DNA from: Enterobacter sp. RHBSTW-00994 | Lineage (GTDB): Bacteria > Pseudomonadota > Gammaproteobacteria > Enterobacterales > Enterobacteriaceae | Direction of reading: 5' to 3' | NCBI RefSeq assembly: GCF_013782625.1 | Contig: NZ_CP056199.1 | Coordinates: 762,588-826,587 of the forward strand | DNA: 64,000 nucleotides | Part shown: in pieces, positions 1 to 11,785 of the stretch | Numbering within the stretch: position 1 is the stretch's first letter | How the letters are laid out: the number at the start of each line of letters is the position of its first letter | Made by a program: the position numbers and the translations under genes | Notes under the pieces: model-generated | What the model saw: only the letters and a program-made list of their open reading frames with translations | What the model was told of the DNA's origin: nothing | The model's database searches: none

Positions 1-1
1 G

Positions 2-382
2 GCGATGATTCTGGCGGGTTACTACGTCAAACGTTTTGGAAAACGCCCGATGATGGTGATTGCCGTCGCCGCAGGTGTAGTGTTCTATCTCGGGTTAATT
101 TTCTTCCACTCACGTGAGGCGTTACTGGTGCTGCAACTGTTCAATGCGGTCTTCATTGGTATCGTCGCCGGGATCGGCATGCTCTGGTTCCAGGATCTGA
201 TGCCCGGAAGAGCGGGTTCTGCAACCACGCTCTTTACCAACAGCATCTCAACGGGCGTTATTCTGGCGGGGGTTATTCAGGGAGCATTGTCCCAAAGCTA
301 CGGTCATTCGGCGGTGTATTGGGTGATTGCGGTGATATCCGTTGTCACACTGCTGCTGACCTGCCGTGTCAAAGATGTGTGA
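2..382 (+). CDS. setA: Sugar efflux transporter SetA, C-terminal part (5' end outside window)
   Basis: This is the last 126 or so codons of a major facilitator superfamily exporter. The reading frame is open from the first bases, so the true start lies upstream; E. coli SetA is about 392 residues. Four hydrophobic segments are visible, separated by short charged loops such as KRFGKRP, which fits the last third of a 12-helix transporter. SetA exports glucose and lactose analogues and belongs to the sugar-phosphate stress response. In E. coli setA also lies next to leuD, which supports the identification; here the nfr genes separate the two. An inverted repeat with a T-rich tail follows the stop codon. 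Confidence 0.85.
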   Translation, partial: AMILAGYYVKRFGKRPMMVIAVAAGVVFYLGLIFFHSREALLVLQLFNAVFIGIVAGIGMLWFQDLMPGRAGSATTLFTNSISTGVILAGVIQGALSQSYGHSAVYWVIAVISVVTLLLTCRVKDV

Positions 383-410
383 TAGACACGTTTTTTGAAT
401 ATAGCCTGGC

Positions 411-440
411 TGACGGAAGCATATTGTTTCCGTCATTTTC
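411..440 (+). terminator. Rho-independent terminator after setA
   Basis: An 8-bp perfect inverted repeat, TGACGGAA (411-418) and TTCCGTCA (428-435), is followed by TTTTC. It lies 28 nt after the setA stop codon. Confidence 0.6.
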
Positions 441-802
441 TCAGGTGTTATGAAATAGATACATGAGAAACAGCCTAAGTGTGTATGGCACACAGAATTG
501 AGCCGCTTTAATTAATCGCTTGTTGCACTTCTGAGATCAATAAAATACTATTTTTGTGATGTAAAATATCGCCCCATTATTGATATTTTTACCTTACTGT
601 TCAACGGACTGACGGTGAAAACTGTTGCTGGCGCACCTGCAAGAGTACGCTATTATGGTCTACGGACACACCCCAGACGGCGATGGATATGCCAGTGAAA
701 AGTCATCTCTGCTGCCTATGAATTTCTTTAAAAAACCGCAGTTTAGCCTTCATTTATGTTGCTATTTTGCCACTCATTAACAAATTATAATCGGTAAACA
801 CG
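441..802 (+). other. AT-rich intergenic region upstream of nfrB with a candidate promoter
   Basis: No gene is seen here. A sigma70-like promoter can be proposed: TTGCAC at 523-528, a 17-nt spacer, and TACTAT at 546-551. It would leave a leader of about 245 nt before nfrB. No clear operator was recognised, and no strong Shine-Dalgarno sequence stands before the nfrB ATG. Confidence 0.4.
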
Positions 803-3037
803 ATGAATTCGTTCGTGGATATTTTTTCCGCCTATCTTTATGGTCTTAAATTTGTTGCAATTACGCTTGCCATAATGATGTTAATCAGTGGCTTAGATGA
901 TTTATTCATCGATATTGTCTACTGGTGTCGTCGCCTTTTCAGGCTATTAACGGTATATCGTCGCCACCCGCGCATGGATTATCGCGAGCTGTATAAGCCC
1001 GATGAAAAACCGCTGGCGATTATGGTTCCAGCATGGAATGAAACCGGTGTGATTGGCAATATGGCTGAACTGGCGGCAATGACGCTGGACTACGAGAATT
1101 ACCATATCTTCGTGGGTACTTATCCAAACGATCCAGATACTCAGCGAGATGTGGATGAAGTCTGCGCCCGTTTTCCGAATGTGCACAAAGTCGTGTGTGC
1201 CCGGCCTGGCCCCACCAGTAAAGCGGATTGCCTGAATAATATTCTCGACGCCATTACCCAGTTTGAACGCAGCGCGAATTTCACCTTTGCCGGCTTTATT
1301 TTGCATGATGCGGAAGATGTTATTTCGCCGATGGAGCTGCGTTTGTTTAACTATCTGGTCGACAGAAAAGATCTTATCCAAATCCCTGTCTATCCGTTTG
1401 AACGTAGCTGGACGCATTTTACCAGCATGTCCTATATCGATGAATTCGCCGAACTCCACGGTAAAGATGTACCGGTGCGTGAGGCCATCGCTGGTCAAGT
1501 TCCCAGTGCAGGTGTAGGGACATGTTTTAGCCGTCGTGCGGTAATGGCACTGCTGGCTGATGGTGATGGTATTGCTTTTGATGTACAGAGTCTTACCGAA
1601 GATTACGACATTGGCTTCCGTCTGAAGGCCAAAGGGATGACGGAAATCTTTGTACGTTTCCCGGTGGTGGACCCTTCTCAGGAAGCCAAACGTCCACGCC
1701 GGTTTTTACAGAACGTCCGTTGGTCGTCCGTGATTTGTGTGCGGGAATATTTTCCGGATACCTTTACGACCGCCATGCGCCAGAAATCACGCTGGATCAT
1801 CGGCATCGTTTTCCAGGGATTTAAAACCCACCGCTGGGCTGATAGCCCTACGCTTAACTACTTCCTGTGGCGAGATCGGAAAGGAGCGATCAGTAACTTC
1901 CTGAGCTTCTTTGCCATGATCATTATGATCCAGCTGGTGATGCTGCTGATTTACCAGCGGTTGTGGCCAGATGCCTGGCAGTTCCTCTCTATTTTCACGG
2001 GTGGGCCCTGGTTAGTGACGCTGCTCTGGATTAACTTCGGTCTCATGGCTAACCGAATTCTCCAGCGCGTGATTTTTGTGACAGCCTATTATGGCCTTAC
2101 GCAAGGTTTGCTGTCCGTGTTGCGTTTGTTCTGGGGCAACCTGATCAACTTCATGGCCAACTGGCGTGCCCTGCGCCAGGTGATTCAGCATGGGGATCCG
2201 CGCCGCGTGGCATGGGATAAAACCACCCATGATTTCCCAAGCGTGACGGGCGAAAACCGCGCACTGCGTCCATTAGGGCAAATTCTGATTGAGCAGAAGG
2301 TGATTACCGAAGAACAGCTCGAAGATGCGCTGACAAACCGTATTTTGGGTTTACGTCTGGGCGGATCGCTGTTGATGCAGGGAATGATTACGGCGGAACA
2401 GCTTGCTGCCGCGCTGGCGGAGCAAAATGGTGTTAAAACCGAATCCATTGATGCGTGGGAGATTGATAAGTCGCTCATCGCTATGATCCCTGCTTCGGTT
2501 GCCTTGCGATATGCCGTATTACCCCTGCGCGTTGACGGTAATCTGCTGACGGTTGCCAGTGAGGATGGGATCGACCCGGTATCGCTGGCGGCGCTGGAGC
2601 GTAAAGTTGGGCATCAGGTGAATTATGTCATTGTGCCACGTGGTCAGGTGGTTACTGGCTTGCGCTACTGGTATGCACGTTATCGCAATCGGGATGACCG
2701 GGAGATGCTCCGCTCAGCGGTGACAAAAGGCTGGCTCACACCATCACAGGCTGATGACATCTGGCAATACTTCGTTCCTCGACAACTGCTCTTCGCTGAA
2801 GTGTTGACGACGCTCGGACATATCAACCACTCCGCAATGTCGGTGCTGTTGTTGCGTCATGAGCGAAGCGATATGCCACTGGGGGAATTCCTGGTGTCAG
2901 AAGGCGTCATTACGCAAGAGATGCTTGATCATGTTCTTGAATTACAAAAAGAACTTCAGGTATCCATGCGCGAGCTGTTGTTACGCGCCGGAATTAATGA
3001 GTCGCAACTGGATGAACTGGAGCAGGAACAGGCATGA
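803..3037 (+). CDS. nfrB: NfrB: inner-membrane GT2 glycosyltransferase with C-terminal MshEN-type c-di-GMP domain
   Basis: A 744-residue membrane protein, matching E. coli NfrB (745). An N-terminal membrane helix (about 15-40) precedes a family 2 glycosyltransferase domain (about 68-340). Processive-synthase motifs are present: DAED at 169-172, TED at 265-267, and QKSRW at 327-331, which fits QxxRW. More membrane segments lie at about 365-450. The C-terminal third begins with two copies of the MshEN-type pattern (about 489-540, e.g. RPLGQILIEQKVI), a fold known to bind c-di-GMP. In E. coli NfrB makes a secreted ManNAc-containing glycan under local c-di-GMP control and is needed for phage N4 adsorption. 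The stop overlaps the nfrA start by 4 nt (ATGA), so the two are probably translationally coupled. Confidence 0.92.
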   Translation: MNSFVDIFSAYLYGLKFVAITLAIMMLISGLDDLFIDIVYWCRRLFRLLTVYRRHPRMDYRELYKPDEKPLAIMVPAWNETGVIGNMAELAAMTLDYENYHIFVGTYPNDPDTQRDVDEVCARFPNVHKVVCARPGPTSKADCLNNILDAITQFERSANFTFAGFILHDAEDVISPMELRLFNYLVDRKDLIQIPVYPFERSWTHFTSMSYIDEFAELHGKDVPVREAIAGQVPSAGVGTCFSRRAVMALLADGDGIAFDVQSLTEDYDIGFRLKAKGMTEIFVRFPVVDPSQEAKRPRRFLQNVRWSSVICVREYFPDTFTTAMRQKSRWIIGIVFQGFKTHRWADSPTLNYFLWRDRKGAISNFLSFFAMIIMIQLVMLLIYQRLWPDAWQFLSIFTGGPWLVTLLWINFGLMANRILQRVIFVTAYYGLTQGLLSVLRLFWGNLINFMANWRALRQVIQHGDPRRVAWDKTTHDFPSVTGENRALRPLGQILIEQKVITEEQLEDALTNRILGLRLGGSLLMQGMITAEQLAAALAEQNGVKTESIDAWEIDKSLIAMIPASVALRYAVLPLRVDGNLLTVASEDGIDPVSLAALERKVGHQVNYVIVPRGQVVTGLRYWYARYRNRDDREMLRSAVTKGWLTPSQADDIWQYFVPRQLLFAEVLTTLGHINHSAMSVLLLRHERSDMPLGEFLVSEGVITQEMLDHVLELQKELQVSMRELLLRAGINESQLDELEQEQA

Positions 3038-5922
3038 ACAGGGAACATGAAATCCGCATTGCACCGCGATTATTAACGGTACTGGTTGCTGCACTGCTCA
3101 GTAGCCCGGTGCTGGCGGAAAGCCAGATCACAGAGACTTCAGCCACCGCACTGGGGCTGAGTGATTATCGACACTTTGTGATTTATCCGCATCTGGAAAA
3201 GGCAGTACGAGCGCAAAAGAGTCAGGATGAACAGACTGCGCTCAAAGAGTTCCGCTACATCCATCAGCAACTTCCTGACAATGTGCCATTGACGCTGTAC
3301 CTGGCTGATGCCTATCGCCATTTCGGGCATGATGAGCAAGCCCGTCAGGTGCTGACAGCGCAACTGAAACGCTATCCAGGCGATAAACGCCTGGTGCAGC
3401 GGCTGGAAGAGATCCCGGTTATTACCACCCCGGTGACGACGATTGAGCAACTGCTTGCACAGCAAAAAAGCTGTGATGCCGCACCTACTGCGCGTTGTCG
3501 GGCTGAGACGGGCCAAAATGCATTGAAGCTGGAACAGCTGGCAGTTGCCAGAGCGCAGTTGAACGATACCGCTTTTGCCGCTTCTGGCGAAGGACGTGAG
3601 CTGGAAGACGCGATTATACAGCGGGCGATTTACCTCAAAGTCTGGCCAGCGGCTGATGACATTTTTACCCGTAAACAGCAGCAAAACCGGTTGAGTGATG
3701 CCGAGAAAAAACAGTGGTTTGACGTACTGCTCGCCGGGAAACTTGACGATCGCCTGTTGGCTCTGCAATCGCAAGGTGTGTTTAGCGATGCCCAGCATCA
3801 ACTGGATTATGCCGGTACGCTGGCCACGCGGGGTGATCGCGCGGCGTTGCAGCGTTACCTCAGGGAGAATAAGCCTCACTTCCAGGATGCCGCCCAGGAA
3901 AAACGCTGGCTGTACCTGATTTCCCGCTTCGGAAACGATCCGTATCAACTGCTTCGCCAGTATTCCCCACAGTTTCCGGCCAATGACATGCTGGAAGAGC
4001 GATTTGCTCTGAGTACCTCGAACCAGGATACGGCGGAAAGTATTCGCTTAGCACGCCAGATGTACCAGCGCGATCCCGGTAATCTTAAGCAACTTGATCA
4101 ACTGACATGGCTGCTGATGCAGGCCAACCAGTCCCGTGATGCGGCGGTACTTTTGCTTCAGCGTTATCCTTTTGGTGGACAATCTCATGCAGCTGGACAG
4201 CTGATCGAACGTCTGGCGGGATTACTGCAGACCTATCCTGAGCTGATGACAGCCGCGCAGCGTGCGCGGCTGTCCGCGCCGCTGGCTACGGCATCTTTGC
4301 GCCAGGCACAAAGTCAGTTACCTGGGGTTAATCAGGATTGCGAGACGACACGTCGGCTGTTTGGGGATATGTCGGCTAATTATAATGCTGCGACATGGCG
4401 CAGCCTTGCCGGGTGCTACCAGCACGACAATCCTGGTATGGCGCTGCACGCGCTCCAGCAGGCGGAAAAACGTCAGCCAGATGCCTGGCAGCATCGCGCC
4501 GTGGCTTATCAGGCCTACGCTGTTGAGGACTATCCTGTCGCCATGCGTGCCTGGAAAGCGCTGAGTCTGGCGGACATGAAGAATGAAGATGTGATGGCGG
4601 CAGCCACCACGGCCCATGCGGCAGGGGATACGGCAAACCGCGACAAATGGCTTGATGAAGCCCAGCGCCGTGGACTCGACAATACCGAGGCCTGGTGGTG
4701 GTTACATGCCCAGCGTTTCCTGCCTTCGCAGCCTGAAAACGCCATCAGCGATCTTAGCCATGCGATTGCGATCCAGCCAACGGTGAAGGCGCTGCTTGCC
4801 AGAGCCGCGCTGTATCGCGAGCAGGGTAAAACGCAAACGGCTGTTGACGATTTGCGGCAGGCTTTGTCGATCGAACCCGCTAACAGCGACGCGCAGGCGG
4901 CGCTTGGCTATGCCCTGTGGAGCAACGGCGACTATGCTTCGTCGCGGGATATGCTCGAAACTGCGCTCAAGTCCACGCCTGATGATCCGCAACTGGTGCG
5001 TCAACTGATGTATGTGAATGAGCGTCTGGCCGATATTCCGCAGACCCAACAGTATGCCCGTGTGGTGGTCGATGATATTGATGCCAATGCGCAGATCAGC
5101 CCGCTGACGCCGGCGCAAAACCAGGAGAGGTTTAACGTTCGCCGCCTGCATGAGGACATTGCCCGCCGTTGGAGCTTCAGTTTTGATTCCACAATAGGTC
5201 TGCGTTCCGGTGCAATGAACTCCGCGAGTACGATACCGGGGAACGTTGCTATGGGTAAAAGCTACCGTAGCTATGGCCAGATGGAGGCTGAGTATCGTAT
5301 TGGCCGTAATATGTTGCTGGAAGGCGATATGTTGTCGGTGTATAGCCGTCTGTTTGCCGATACCAGTGGAAGCAATGTGGTGCTGCCCGTCAAACAGCCG
5401 ATGCTGGGAACGGGGATCCGCTGGAAACCGTTGCACGATTACACGCTGTTTTTTGCCGCAGAACAGCAAGTTCCCCTTGATCACCACCACGGTGAGGCCG
5501 ATGCGATGCTACGCGTAAGCGCGTCGTTCTTTAACAACGGGCGATACAGCGACGAGTGGCATCCGAACGGACCAGGCTGGTTTGCGCAGAACCTCTATCT
5601 TGATGGCGCACAGTACGTTCGCCAGGATACGCAGGCCTGGACGGTGGATTACCGTACCAGCTGGCATCAGAAAGTTGCGCAAGGGCAGACGGTTGAGCCC
5701 TATGCGCATGTTCAGCTCAACGGTTATCGTGATGACTATACGGTGGGAAGTCAGTTAGGTGGTGTTGGTGTTCGCTGGAACATCTGGACCGGGCAGACAC
5801 ATTACGACGCCTGGCCGCATAAAGTCAGTCTTGGACTGGAATACCAGCACACCTTTAAATCGATTAACCAGAATGTTGGGGAACGTAATAACGCTTTCCT
5901 CACCGTGGGAGTTCATTGGTAA
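3034..5922 (+). CDS. nfrA: NfrA: outer-membrane export porin and phage N4 receptor
   Basis: A 962-residue protein, slightly shorter than E. coli NfrA (about 990). A signal peptide is clear, with likely cleavage after VLA at residue 28. The mature part carries tetratricopeptide-like helical repeats, best seen at about 45-115 and 565-665 (for example ALLARAALYREQGKTQTA). The last 200 or so residues alternate in a beta-barrel manner and end in tryptophan, as outer-membrane barrels often end in an aromatic residue. The TPR-plus-barrel plan is that of exopolysaccharide export proteins such as PgaA and BcsC. NfrA is also the surface receptor for coliphage N4. It overlaps nfrB by 4 nt, and its stop overlaps the ybcH start as TAATG. 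Confidence 0.9.
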   Translation: MNREHEIRIAPRLLTVLVAALLSSPVLAESQITETSATALGLSDYRHFVIYPHLEKAVRAQKSQDEQTALKEFRYIHQQLPDNVPLTLYLADAYRHFGHDEQARQVLTAQLKRYPGDKRLVQRLEEIPVITTPVTTIEQLLAQQKSCDAAPTARCRAETGQNALKLEQLAVARAQLNDTAFAASGEGRELEDAIIQRAIYLKVWPAADDIFTRKQQQNRLSDAEKKQWFDVLLAGKLDDRLLALQSQGVFSDAQHQLDYAGTLATRGDRAALQRYLRENKPHFQDAAQEKRWLYLISRFGNDPYQLLRQYSPQFPANDMLEERFALSTSNQDTAESIRLARQMYQRDPGNLKQLDQLTWLLMQANQSRDAAVLLLQRYPFGGQSHAAGQLIERLAGLLQTYPELMTAAQRARLSAPLATASLRQAQSQLPGVNQDCETTRRLFGDMSANYNAATWRSLAGCYQHDNPGMALHALQQAEKRQPDAWQHRAVAYQAYAVEDYPVAMRAWKALSLADMKNEDVMAAATTAHAAGDTANRDKWLDEAQRRGLDNTEAWWWLHAQRFLPSQPENAISDLSHAIAIQPTVKALLARAALYREQGKTQTAVDDLRQALSIEPANSDAQAALGYALWSNGDYASSRDMLETALKSTPDDPQLVRQLMYVNERLADIPQTQQYARVVVDDIDANAQISPLTPAQNQERFNVRRLHEDIARRWSFSFDSTIGLRSGAMNSASTIPGNVAMGKSYRSYGQMEAEYRIGRNMLLEGDMLSVYSRLFADTSGSNVVLPVKQPMLGTGIRWKPLHDYTLFFAAEQQVPLDHHHGEADAMLRVSASFFNNGRYSDEWHPNGPGWFAQNLYLDGAQYVRQDTQAWTVDYRTSWHQKVAQGQTVEPYAHVQLNGYRDDYTVGSQLGGVGVRWNIWTGQTHYDAWPHKVSLGLEYQHTFKSINQNVGERNNAFLTVGVHW

Positions 5923-6815
5923 TGTTTAAACGATGTCAAATTGTGCTGCTTCTGCTGTTGGTAAGTCCTCTGGCCTGTGCGATGAAAGGGGTGTTTTGGC
6001 AGCCACAGCTGAGAGATAACAGCGTAACAGAGGTCCAGTGGACGTCTCTGATGCAGACGTTGCGCCAGCAGGGGTTTGATACGCTGGTGCTGCAATGGAC
6101 GCAGTACGGCGATGCTTTTGCTGATGAAAATGGTCGTTTTCTGTTACGCCAGCGTGCAGAGCACGCACGTGCGGCCGGGCTGAAAGTCGTGCTCGGGTTG
6201 AACGCAGACCCTGCGTTTTTTGACCGTCAGAAACAACCCGCAGCCGCGCTGGAACACTACCTGGGTCGACTGCGTGTGGCGGATATCGCTCAGGCGAAAC
6301 GCTGGCGCGATCAGATGGCGTTTCAGCCTGATGGCTGGTACATCAGTGCTGAAATTGACGACCATAACTGGCGCAATACACATGCCCGCGAGTTACTGCT
6401 TAGCTGGCTGGAGAATACCCGTAAACAGCTCACTGCGGTGGAGAATAAACCGGTCTATATCAGTAGCTTCTTTGCCGGGAATATGACGCCAGAGAGCTAT
6501 AGCCAGATGCTGGCAGAGATCCATGTCCGTGGCATTAACGTCTGGGTGCAGGATGGGCGGGGCGTTGGGACACGGAGTGATGCCGTTCGGGATCTTTATC
6601 TGGCGGCGAGTTCTGGTTGTCAGGGCGATACGCCTGCCAGTGGGATCGTCTATGAAATCTTTAGCGTTCGTCCTGGTAAGACATTCAGTGCTGTGCCTCA
6701 GCCTGCGGACGCCATCGCGAAAGCTCTGAGACAATCATCTTCCTGCGGTAAGGATCGGTTGTACTTCTCACTGCGTTACTTGCCTGTCGCAGAGAACATG
6801 CTGAAACATGACTAA
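5922..6815 (+). CDS. ybcH: YbcH-like secreted DUF4434 protein, possible glycan-processing enzyme
   Basis: A 297-residue protein starting at the ATG inside TAATG at the nfrA stop, a typical coupled start; a TTG six bases upstream is less likely. An N-terminal signal sequence ends near SPLACA. Cleavage by signal peptidase I after ACA is possible; the match to a lipobox at C19 is weak. The body resembles the DUF4434 family, which looks like a TIM-barrel glycosidase fold: GVFWQPQ near the start, the acidic run SAEIDD at 142-147, and NVWVQDGRG later. In E. coli K-12 ybcH also follows nfrA, so it probably belongs to the same glycan pathway, perhaps trimming the polymer in the periplasm. That role is inference. 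A strong terminator follows. Confidence 0.82.
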   Translation: MFKRCQIVLLLLLVSPLACAMKGVFWQPQLRDNSVTEVQWTSLMQTLRQQGFDTLVLQWTQYGDAFADENGRFLLRQRAEHARAAGLKVVLGLNADPAFFDRQKQPAAALEHYLGRLRVADIAQAKRWRDQMAFQPDGWYISAEIDDHNWRNTHARELLLSWLENTRKQLTAVENKPVYISSFFAGNMTPESYSQMLAEIHVRGINVWVQDGRGVGTRSDAVRDLYLAASSGCQGDTPASGIVYEIFSVRPGKTFSAVPQPADAIAKALRQSSSCGKDRLYFSLRYLPVAENMLKHD

Positions 6816-6820
6816 CCGAT

Positions 6821-6854
6821 AAAAAAGGGCCTGCATGACGCAGGCCCTTTTTTT
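6821..6854. terminator. Bidirectional terminator between ybcH and leuD
   Basis: A perfect stem GGGCCTGC / GCAGGCCC with loop ATGAC is flanked by an A-run on the left and a T-run on the right. It can therefore end transcription from both convergent operons. Its right end abuts the leuD stop codon. Confidence 0.9.
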
Positions 6855-7458
6855 AGCCCATAAACGCAGGCTGTTTATTTTCGTAAGCGGCAATCGCATC
6901 GTCGTGTTGCAGGGTTAAACCAATGCTGTCCAGGCCATTGATCATGCAATGGCGGCGGAAAGCATCAATCGTAAAGCTGTAGGTATTATCCCCGGCTTTT
7001 ACGACTTGCCCTTCCAGATCCACTTCAAACGACATCCCCGGATTCGCCTGCACCAGGTTGAACAATTCGTCGACCTGATCATCGCTCAGCGTCACAGGCA
7101 GCAACTGGTTGTTGAAGCTGTTGCCGTAGAAGATATCGGCGAAACTCGGCGCGATCACCACTTTGAAACCGTAGTCTGTCAGTGCCCACGGAGCATGCTC
7201 GCGCGATGAGCCACAGCCAAAGTTTTCCCGCGCCAGTAAAATCGACGCACCCTTAAATTGCGGGAAGTTCAGCACAAATTCAGGGTTAGGCTGTTGCCCC
7301 TGATCATCGAGGAAACGCCAGTCATTAAACAGATGCGCGCCAAACCCCGTGCGGGTGACTTTCTGCAAAAATTGCTTGGGAATGATCGCGTCAGTATCAA
7401 CGTTGGCTGCATCCAGTGGGACAACCAGGCCTGTATGTTGGGTAAATTTCTCTGCCAT
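6853..7458 (-). CDS. leuD: 3-isopropylmalate dehydratase small subunit
   Basis: At 201 residues it equals the E. coli length. LeuD pairs with LeuC to isomerise 2-isopropylmalate to 3-isopropylmalate, the second step of leucine synthesis, in the cytoplasm. It forms the swivel domain of the aconitase-type enzyme. The family signature [15 protein letters not shown] is seen near residue 80. It is the last gene of leuABCD, with 10 nt between leuC and leuD, and ends at the bidirectional terminator. Confidence 0.97.
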   Translation of the reverse strand: MAEKFTQHTGLVVPLDAANVDTDAIIPKQFLQKVTRTGFGAHLFNDWRFLDDQGQQPNPEFVLNFPQFKGASILLARENFGCGSSREHAPWALTDYGFKVVIAPSFADIFYGNSFNNQLLPVTLSDDQVDELFNLVQANPGMSFEVDLEGQVVKAGDNTYSFTIDAFRRHCMINGLDSIGLTLQHDDAIAAYENKQPAFMG

Positions 7459-7468
7459 GATTGTCTCC

Positions 7469-8869
7469 TTATTTCAGGCTGCGAATATCGGCAAAATGGC
7501 CGGTGACGGCAGCAGCAGCGGCCATCGCCGGGCTGACCAGGTGGGTACGTCCACCACGACCCTGACGGCCTTCAAAGTTACGGTTGCTGGTAGAGGCACA
7601 ACGTTCGCCTGGGTTCAGACGGTCATTGTTCATCGCCAGACACATGGAGCAACCCGGCAAACGCCATTCGAAACCGGCTTCAATAAAGATTTTGTCCAGA
7701 CCTTCTGCTTCCGCCTGTGCTTTCACCGGGCCAGAACCCGGTACAACCAGCGCTTGCACGCCCGGCGCGACTTTACGTCCTTTGGCGATCTCAGCTGCGG
7801 CACGCAAATCTTCAATACGGGAGTTGGTGCAGGATCCGATAAAGACTTTATCAATGGTGACATCTGTCAGTGGTACACCAGGTTTCAGCCCCATGTAGGC
7901 TAACGCTTTTTCTGCGCTGGCACGTTCGACTGGATCGGCGAAGGAGGCCGGATCAGGCACGTTGTCGTTGACGGAAATGACCTGACCTGGGTTTGTTCCC
8001 CAGGTGACCTGTGGCGCAATCTCTTCTGCCTGCAAGGTCACAACGGTATCAAAAGCTGCACCGTCGTCAGTTTTCAGCGTTGTCCAGTAGTTGACCGCAT
8101 CATCAAAATTCTTGCCTTTCGGCGCATGCAGGCGGCCTTTCACATAGTTGAAAGTGGTTTCGTCTGGCGCAACCAGCCCGGCTTTTGCACCCATCTCAAT
8201 GGCCATGTTGCACAGGGTCATACGGCCTTCCATGCTCAGCGCCTGGATGGCTTCGCCGCAAAATTCAACGACGTGACCTGTACCGCCTGCACTGCCGGTT
8301 TTACCGATGATCGCCAGTACGATGTCTTTTGCAGTGATGCCTGGCGCGGCTTTGCCCTTCACTTCAATTTTCATGGTTTTGGCGCGGCCCTGTTTCAGGG
8401 TCTGTGTCGCCAGAACGTGTTCAACTTCAGATGTGCCAATACCAAAGGCCAGTGCACCAAACGCACCGTGTGTGGCGGTATGAGAGTCACCACAGACGAT
8501 GGTCATGCCCGGCAGCGTGATACCTTGCTCTGGCCCCATAACGTGGACGATGCCTTGATACGGGTGATTCAGGTCATACAACTCTACGCCAAACTCGTTG
8601 CAGTTCTTAATCAGCTCCTGCATCTGGATACGCGCCATTTCACCTGACGCATTGATATCTTTGGTCTGGGTGGAGACGTTGTGATCCATGGTGGCGAAGG
8701 TTTTTCCCGGTTGACGAACCGGACGTTTGTGCGCACGCAGGCCGTCAAAGGCTTGTGGAGAGGTCACTTCGTGGACCAGATGACGGTCGATGTACAGCAA
8801 CGGGGTTTCGTTTGGCGCTTCATACACAACGTGCGCATCAAACAATTTTTCGTATAACGTCTTCGCCAT
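7469..8869 (-). CDS. leuC: 3-isopropylmalate dehydratase large subunit
   Basis: A 466-residue protein, the same length as E. coli LeuC. It carries the catalytic [4Fe-4S] cluster of isopropylmalate isomerase. The three cysteine ligands are in FIGSCTNSR (about residue 347) and PGCSMCLA (about 407 and 410). The aconitase-type motif [19 protein letters not shown] is intact. The gene lies in the leuABCD operon, two bases after leuB and 10 nt before leuD. Confidence 0.98.
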   Translation of the reverse strand: MAKTLYEKLFDAHVVYEAPNETPLLYIDRHLVHEVTSPQAFDGLRAHKRPVRQPGKTFATMDHNVSTQTKDINASGEMARIQMQELIKNCNEFGVELYDLNHPYQGIVHVMGPEQGITLPGMTIVCGDSHTATHGAFGALAFGIGTSEVEHVLATQTLKQGRAKTMKIEVKGKAAPGITAKDIVLAIIGKTGSAGGTGHVVEFCGEAIQALSMEGRMTLCNMAIEMGAKAGLVAPDETTFNYVKGRLHAPKGKNFDDAVNYWTTLKTDDGAAFDTVVTLQAEEIAPQVTWGTNPGQVISVNDNVPDPASFADPVERASAEKALAYMGLKPGVPLTDVTIDKVFIGSCTNSRIEDLRAAAEIAKGRKVAPGVQALVVPGSGPVKAQAEAEGLDKIFIEAGFEWRLPGCSMCLAMNNDRLNPGERCASTSNRNFEGRQGRGGRTHLVSPAMAAAAAVTGHFADIRSLK

Positions 8870-8871
8870 GA

Positions 8872-11534
<2,663 letters not shown>

Positions 11535-11577
11535 GGGTTAGGTCCTTGTCTGTCTTAGGTCGCCTTGCTACGAGCAT

Positions 11578-11605
11578 AAAAAAACCCGCGCAATGGCGCG
11601 GGTTT
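11578..11605 (-). terminator. Leucine operon attenuator terminator
   Basis: Read on the minus strand, a perfect 10-bp stem AAACCCGCGC / GCGCGGGTTT with a 4-nt loop is followed by seven T residues. It lies between the leader peptide gene and leuA. This is the classical position of the leu attenuator, which forms when the leader peptide is translated without stalling. Confidence 0.93.
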
Positions 11606-11624
11606 CTTGTTTACTGAAGACGAT

Positions 11625-11711
11625 TCAATGCTGAATTTCGCCCGCCAGTCTACCGCGCACAGTGGATGCGTTTAGTAGTAGTAGACCGAGTGAACGAATG
11701 TTGCGAGTCAT
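11625..11711 (-). CDS. leuL: leu operon leader peptide
   Basis: A 28-codon ORF encodes a peptide beginning MTRNIRSLG, then four consecutive leucines, and ending GEIQH. E. coli LeuL is also 28 residues with the same plan (four adjacent Leu, ending IQH). All four leucine codons, at 11673-11684, are CTA, a rare codon in enteric bacteria, which makes ribosome speed sensitive to charged tRNA-Leu. Stalling there lets the transcript avoid the attenuator at 11578-11605 and read into leuA. The peptide itself has no other known job. Confidence 0.93.
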   Translation of the reverse strand: MTRNIRSLGLLLLNASTVRGRLAGEIQH

Positions 11712-11745
11712 GAATCATGCTCCAGATAAATACGATATGTATCTA

Positions 11746-11774
11746 GTGGTACTGGATACGGTGATTCATGTCAA
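11746..11774 (-). promoter_or_regulatory. leu operon promoter
   Basis: On the minus strand there is a perfect -35 hexamer TTGACA (11769-11774), a 17-nt spacer and TACCAC (11746-11751) as -10. It lies about 35 nt upstream of the leuL ATG. The spacer includes GTATCCAG, which also occurs in the E. coli leu promoter as I remember it. A 12-bp palindrome ACCCCTTGGGGT (11774-11785) abuts the -35. Confidence 0.75.
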
Positions 11775-11785
11775 CCCCTTGGGGT

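Noticed and set aside
3139-3948. 269-codon ORF antisense to nfrA
   Set aside because: It lies wholly inside nfrA, which has a signal peptide and family match. The antisense product has no recognisable features.
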